Source: Hyphomicrobium sp. (lineage in GTDB: Bacteria; Pseudomonadota; Alphaproteobacteria; Rhizobiales; Hyphomicrobiaceae). From it: a stretch of DNA of 64,000 bases. The translations under genes were made by a program, and so were the position numbers. Below the pieces are notes generated by a model that had not been told where the DNA came from, made no database searches, and saw nothing but the letters and a program-made list of their open reading frames with translations. The stretch is taken from positions 84,514-148,513 of the forward strand of contig RXJH01000007.1 of NCBI GenBank assembly GCA_003987725.1. The letters are read 5' to 3'. Shown piece after piece: positions 62,005 through 64,000 of this stretch. Position 1 is the stretch's first letter. Every line of letters begins with the position of its first letter.

Positions 62005-62874
62005 TCAGCCGCTGCCGAAGCTCATCTTAGGTACGCCCACCTTGGGGACAGCGTTCCACGCCTTTGACAGCCAGGAGCCACCATCCTCACGCGGAGCCAG
62101 TCCGCCGGACTCGAGCAGTGCGTAGGAATCCTTGTACCACTTGCTGTCCGGGTAGTTGTGGCCAAGCACGGCGGCAGCGTTCTGTGCCTCTTTGGTGATG
62201 CCGAGAGCCATGTAGCACTCGACGAGACGCGCCAACGCTTCTTCGACGTGCGCCGTCGTCTGATAGTCGCTCACCACCGTCTTGAAACGGTTTATCGCGC
62301 CCACGTAGTTGTGCCTGTCGAGGTAGTACCTGCCGACTTCCATCTCGTTGGCCGCGATGTTGTCCTGACAGATGCGGATCTTGTTGTCGGCATCGCGCGC
62401 GTATTCGCTGTCGGGATAGCGGCTCTTCAATATCTTCAGCTGCTCGAGCGCCTTGCGCGCCGGCGTCTGGTCGCGGTTCGCTGTTTTCAAGTCGTCGAAA
62501 TAGGCTGACGCGATGATGTGATGCGCCAGAGGCGCTTCCTTCGTGCCGGGATGCATCGTGATGTAACGCTCGGCCGAAGCGATTGCCTCAGGCGATTTGC
62601 CGGCGCGATAGTAGGCATAAGCCGCCATGACGATAGAACGGCGCGCTTCCTGAGAATACGGATGCTCCCGATCGACCGCCTCGAATTTCTGCGCGGCGTC
62701 GTCGAAATTGCCCTTGGCCATCAACGCATCGGCGTCAGCATACATCTTGCTGGGCGGATCCGGATTGAGAGCCGAAGTATCGAGCTTGTTACCTGAGCAG
62801 CCGGCGACGGCAAGCGTCAACGCGACCGTTGCAGCCCCAAGGATTTTCTTGATGTCTCGCGTCGAAATGATCAT
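62005..62874 (-). CDS. bamD: Outer-membrane assembly lipoprotein BamD
   Basis: 289 residues from ATG 62874. A lipoprotein signal (IKKILGAATVALTLAVAGC) puts the lipid-modified Cys about residue 26. The mature chain is five TPR-like repeats, opening with PSKMYADADALMAKGNFDDAAQKFEAVDREHPYSQEARRSIVMAAYAYY. BamD bridges BamA to other Bam lipoproteins. Upstream (minus strand) is lpxC after 230 bp, matching the common lpxC-bamD order in alphaproteobacteria. SD is weak; GTG at 62895 is an alternative start. Confidence 0.95.
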   Translation of the reverse strand: MIISTRDIKKILGAATVALTLAVAGCSGNKLDTSALNPDPPSKMYADADALMAKGNFDDAAQKFEAVDREHPYSQEARRSIVMAAYAYYRAGKSPEAIASAERYITMHPGTKEAPLAHHIIASAYFDDLKTANRDQTPARKALEQLKILKSRYPDSEYARDADNKIRICQDNIAANEMEVGRYYLDRHNYVGAINRFKTVVSDYQTTAHVEEALARLVECYMALGITKEAQNAAAVLGHNYPDSKWYKDSYALLESGGLAPREDGGSWLSKAWNAVPKVGVPKMSFGSG

Positions 62875-63107
62875 GCGCCGCGTTGCTTCCCACACAGGCT
62901 GTCGTTGTTATCAACGCCGGCCAAACTCTGTCGACGACCGCATGCGGATAGCACCCCGAAGCTCGCCCCGAAAGGTAAATCGCCAGCATATCCCCGCCAA
63001 CGGCCTACCTTGGCTAGACTATCGCCAGAATGTGGTGCATTCCGGGCTGAACAAGAGATTCACCCCCCTGAGCCATGCGCCAGTTCGACCAGGGAATAAG
63101 CTTGCGC

Positions 63108-64000
63108 TTATTCCGCTGCGACGACCGTTTGCGGGACGACATGGACCGGCGAGCGGGTAGCGCGTGCACGCGGTGCCTGCGCGATTTCCCAGTTCGAAGC
63201 GTCAGCGAACAGGGCCTGCAGAACCATCGAATTCAGACGATGGCCGCCACGGTAGGAGCGATAAGCCCCGAGCAGCGGCATACCGGCAAGCGCCAAGTCG
63301 CCAACGGCGTCGAGCATCTTGTGGCGGACGAACTCCTGCGGATAGCGGAGCCCTTCCTTGTTCATGACCTTGCCGTCGCCGATCGCCACTGTGTTCGTCA
63401 GATCGGCGCCGAGCGCCAGACCGGCTTTCCAGAGCTTCTCGACGTCGCTCATGAACCCGAAGGTACGGGCGCGAGAAAGCTCGTGACGGAACACGCCTGG
63501 GCTCATCTCGTATTGCAGACGCTGCCGGCCGATGACCGGAGACTGGAAGTCGATTTCCACGTCCATACGGAAACCGGCGTGCGGCTCAAGCGTGCCCCAG
63601 CAGCCATTTTCCTCAACGCGAACCGGCTTCAGAACCTTGATGTACTTGCGCGGCTCGGAAAGCTCGCGAATGCCGACCCGATCGATGGCGTCGACGAAAA
63701 CCGCCGAGCTGCCGTCCATGATCGGAACTTCTTTGCTGTCGATCTCGATATAGAGGTTGTCGATGGAGAGGCCGCGAAGGGCCGCAAGAAGATGTTCGAC
63801 AGTTCCAACCGTTGCTCCGGCGTCATCGCCGATGACGGTACATAGTGTGAGATTCTTGACGTTAGCTACGTGTGCCGCGATTTCCGAAATGACTTTTCCT
63901 CGTTTTGTAACGAGAAAGCGGAGCCCAGTATCAGCCTCTGCTGGATGCAGTGTGAGTGATACCGGAGCTCCGCTGTGCACCCCCGTGCCTGTCAACTGGA
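63108..64000 (-). CDS. lpxC: UDP-3-O-acyl-N-acetylglucosamine deacetylase, 5' end cut by window edge
   Basis: At least 297 residues; only the C-terminal end lies in the window's lower coordinates and the N terminus (about 20-25 residues) lies beyond 64000. The frame shows QLTGTGVHSGAPVSLTLHPAEADTGLRF, the zinc-binding His in VEHLLAAL, and FVRHKMLDAVGDLALAG with zinc His and Asp plus the general-base region. It catalyses the committed step of lipid A synthesis in the cytosol. A Thr/Arg/Pro tail of about 20 residues extends past the catalytic fold. Confidence 0.96.
   Translation of the reverse strand, partial: QLTGTGVHSGAPVSLTLHPAEADTGLRFLVTKRGKVISEIAAHVANVKNLTLCTVIGDDAGATVGTVEHLLAALRGLSIDNLYIEIDSKEVPIMDGSSAVFVDAIDRVGIRELSEPRKYIKVLKPVRVEENGCWGTLEPHAGFRMDVEIDFQSPVIGRQRLQYEMSPGVFRHELSRARTFGFMSDVEKLWKAGLALGADLTNTVAIGDGKVMNKEGLRYPQEFVRHKMLDAVGDLALAGMPLLGAYRSYRGGHRLNSMVLQALFADASNWEIAQAPRARATRSPVHVVPQTVVAAE

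Overview
The window is a chromosomal segment of a GC-rich alphaproteobacterium of the Hyphomicrobiales (Rhizobiales) type; Hyphomicrobium or a close relative is my best guess. The evidence is gene order and family content: rnd–lptC/A–lptB–rpoN–hpf–ptsN, uppP next to a divergent fzlA-like GST followed by queG, a rhizobial-type mbfA with an Irr-box-like palindrome, the short alphaproteobacterial RNase D, and bamD beside lpxC. No rRNA, tRNA, CRISPR array, insertion sequence or prophage was found; this is almost entirely housekeeping chromosome with a few accessory insertions.

Layout. 1-8.3 kb: RNA methyltransferase, YghU-type GST, secreted esterase, cobalamin-binding protein, several small hypothetical genes, an aldo/keto reductase and an MFS carrier. 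8.3-13.3 kb: an EmrB/EmrA-type efflux pair with a divergent TetR regulator and a second, orphan HlyD-family adaptor. 13.5-20.1 kb: RNase D, a fused LptC-LptA-LptA protein, LptB, sigma-54, hibernation factor and EIIA-Ntr. 20.2-23.8 kb: UppP, FzlA-like protein, QueG and an SDR enzyme. 23.9-27.9 kb: a Cys-paired secreted protein, an alpha/beta hydrolase and two glycosyltransferases. 28-38 kb: translation genes infC, rpmI, rplT, pheS and pheT, with small membrane/secreted genes in between and an RtcB-type RNA ligase separating pheS from pheT. 37.8-43.3 kb: NDH-2, lytic transglycosylase, MbfA and a SulP carrier. 43.5-53.1 kb: phasin-like protein, LepA, a giant AsmA protein and a UvrD/PcrA helicase. 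53.4-59.7 kb: small ORFs, a membrane J-domain protein, a TMEM143-family protein, PrmA and a Xaa-Pro aminopeptidase. 59.8-64 kb: LigA, BamD and LpxC (cut by the right edge).

Themes. Many genes serve the cell envelope: LPS export (LptCAA/LptB), lipid A synthesis (LpxC), outer-membrane assembly (BamD, AsmA), peptidoglycan (UppP, transglycosylase) and division (FzlA-like). A second group serves the ribosome (IF3, L35, L20, PheRS, LepA, HPF, PrmA, RlmL-like, QueG).

Most notable observations: (i) a single 648-residue LptC-LptA-LptA polypeptide; (ii) a run of tightly packed hairpins ahead of rpmI with a duplicated hairpin module showing an A-U to G-C compensatory change; (iii) rtcB lodged between pheS and pheT, with an intrinsic terminator 17 nt before its start; (iv) infC starting at a well-spaced AUC; (v) a 17-bp Irr-box-like palindrome over the mbfA promoter. 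All were read by eye; no database search was possible.
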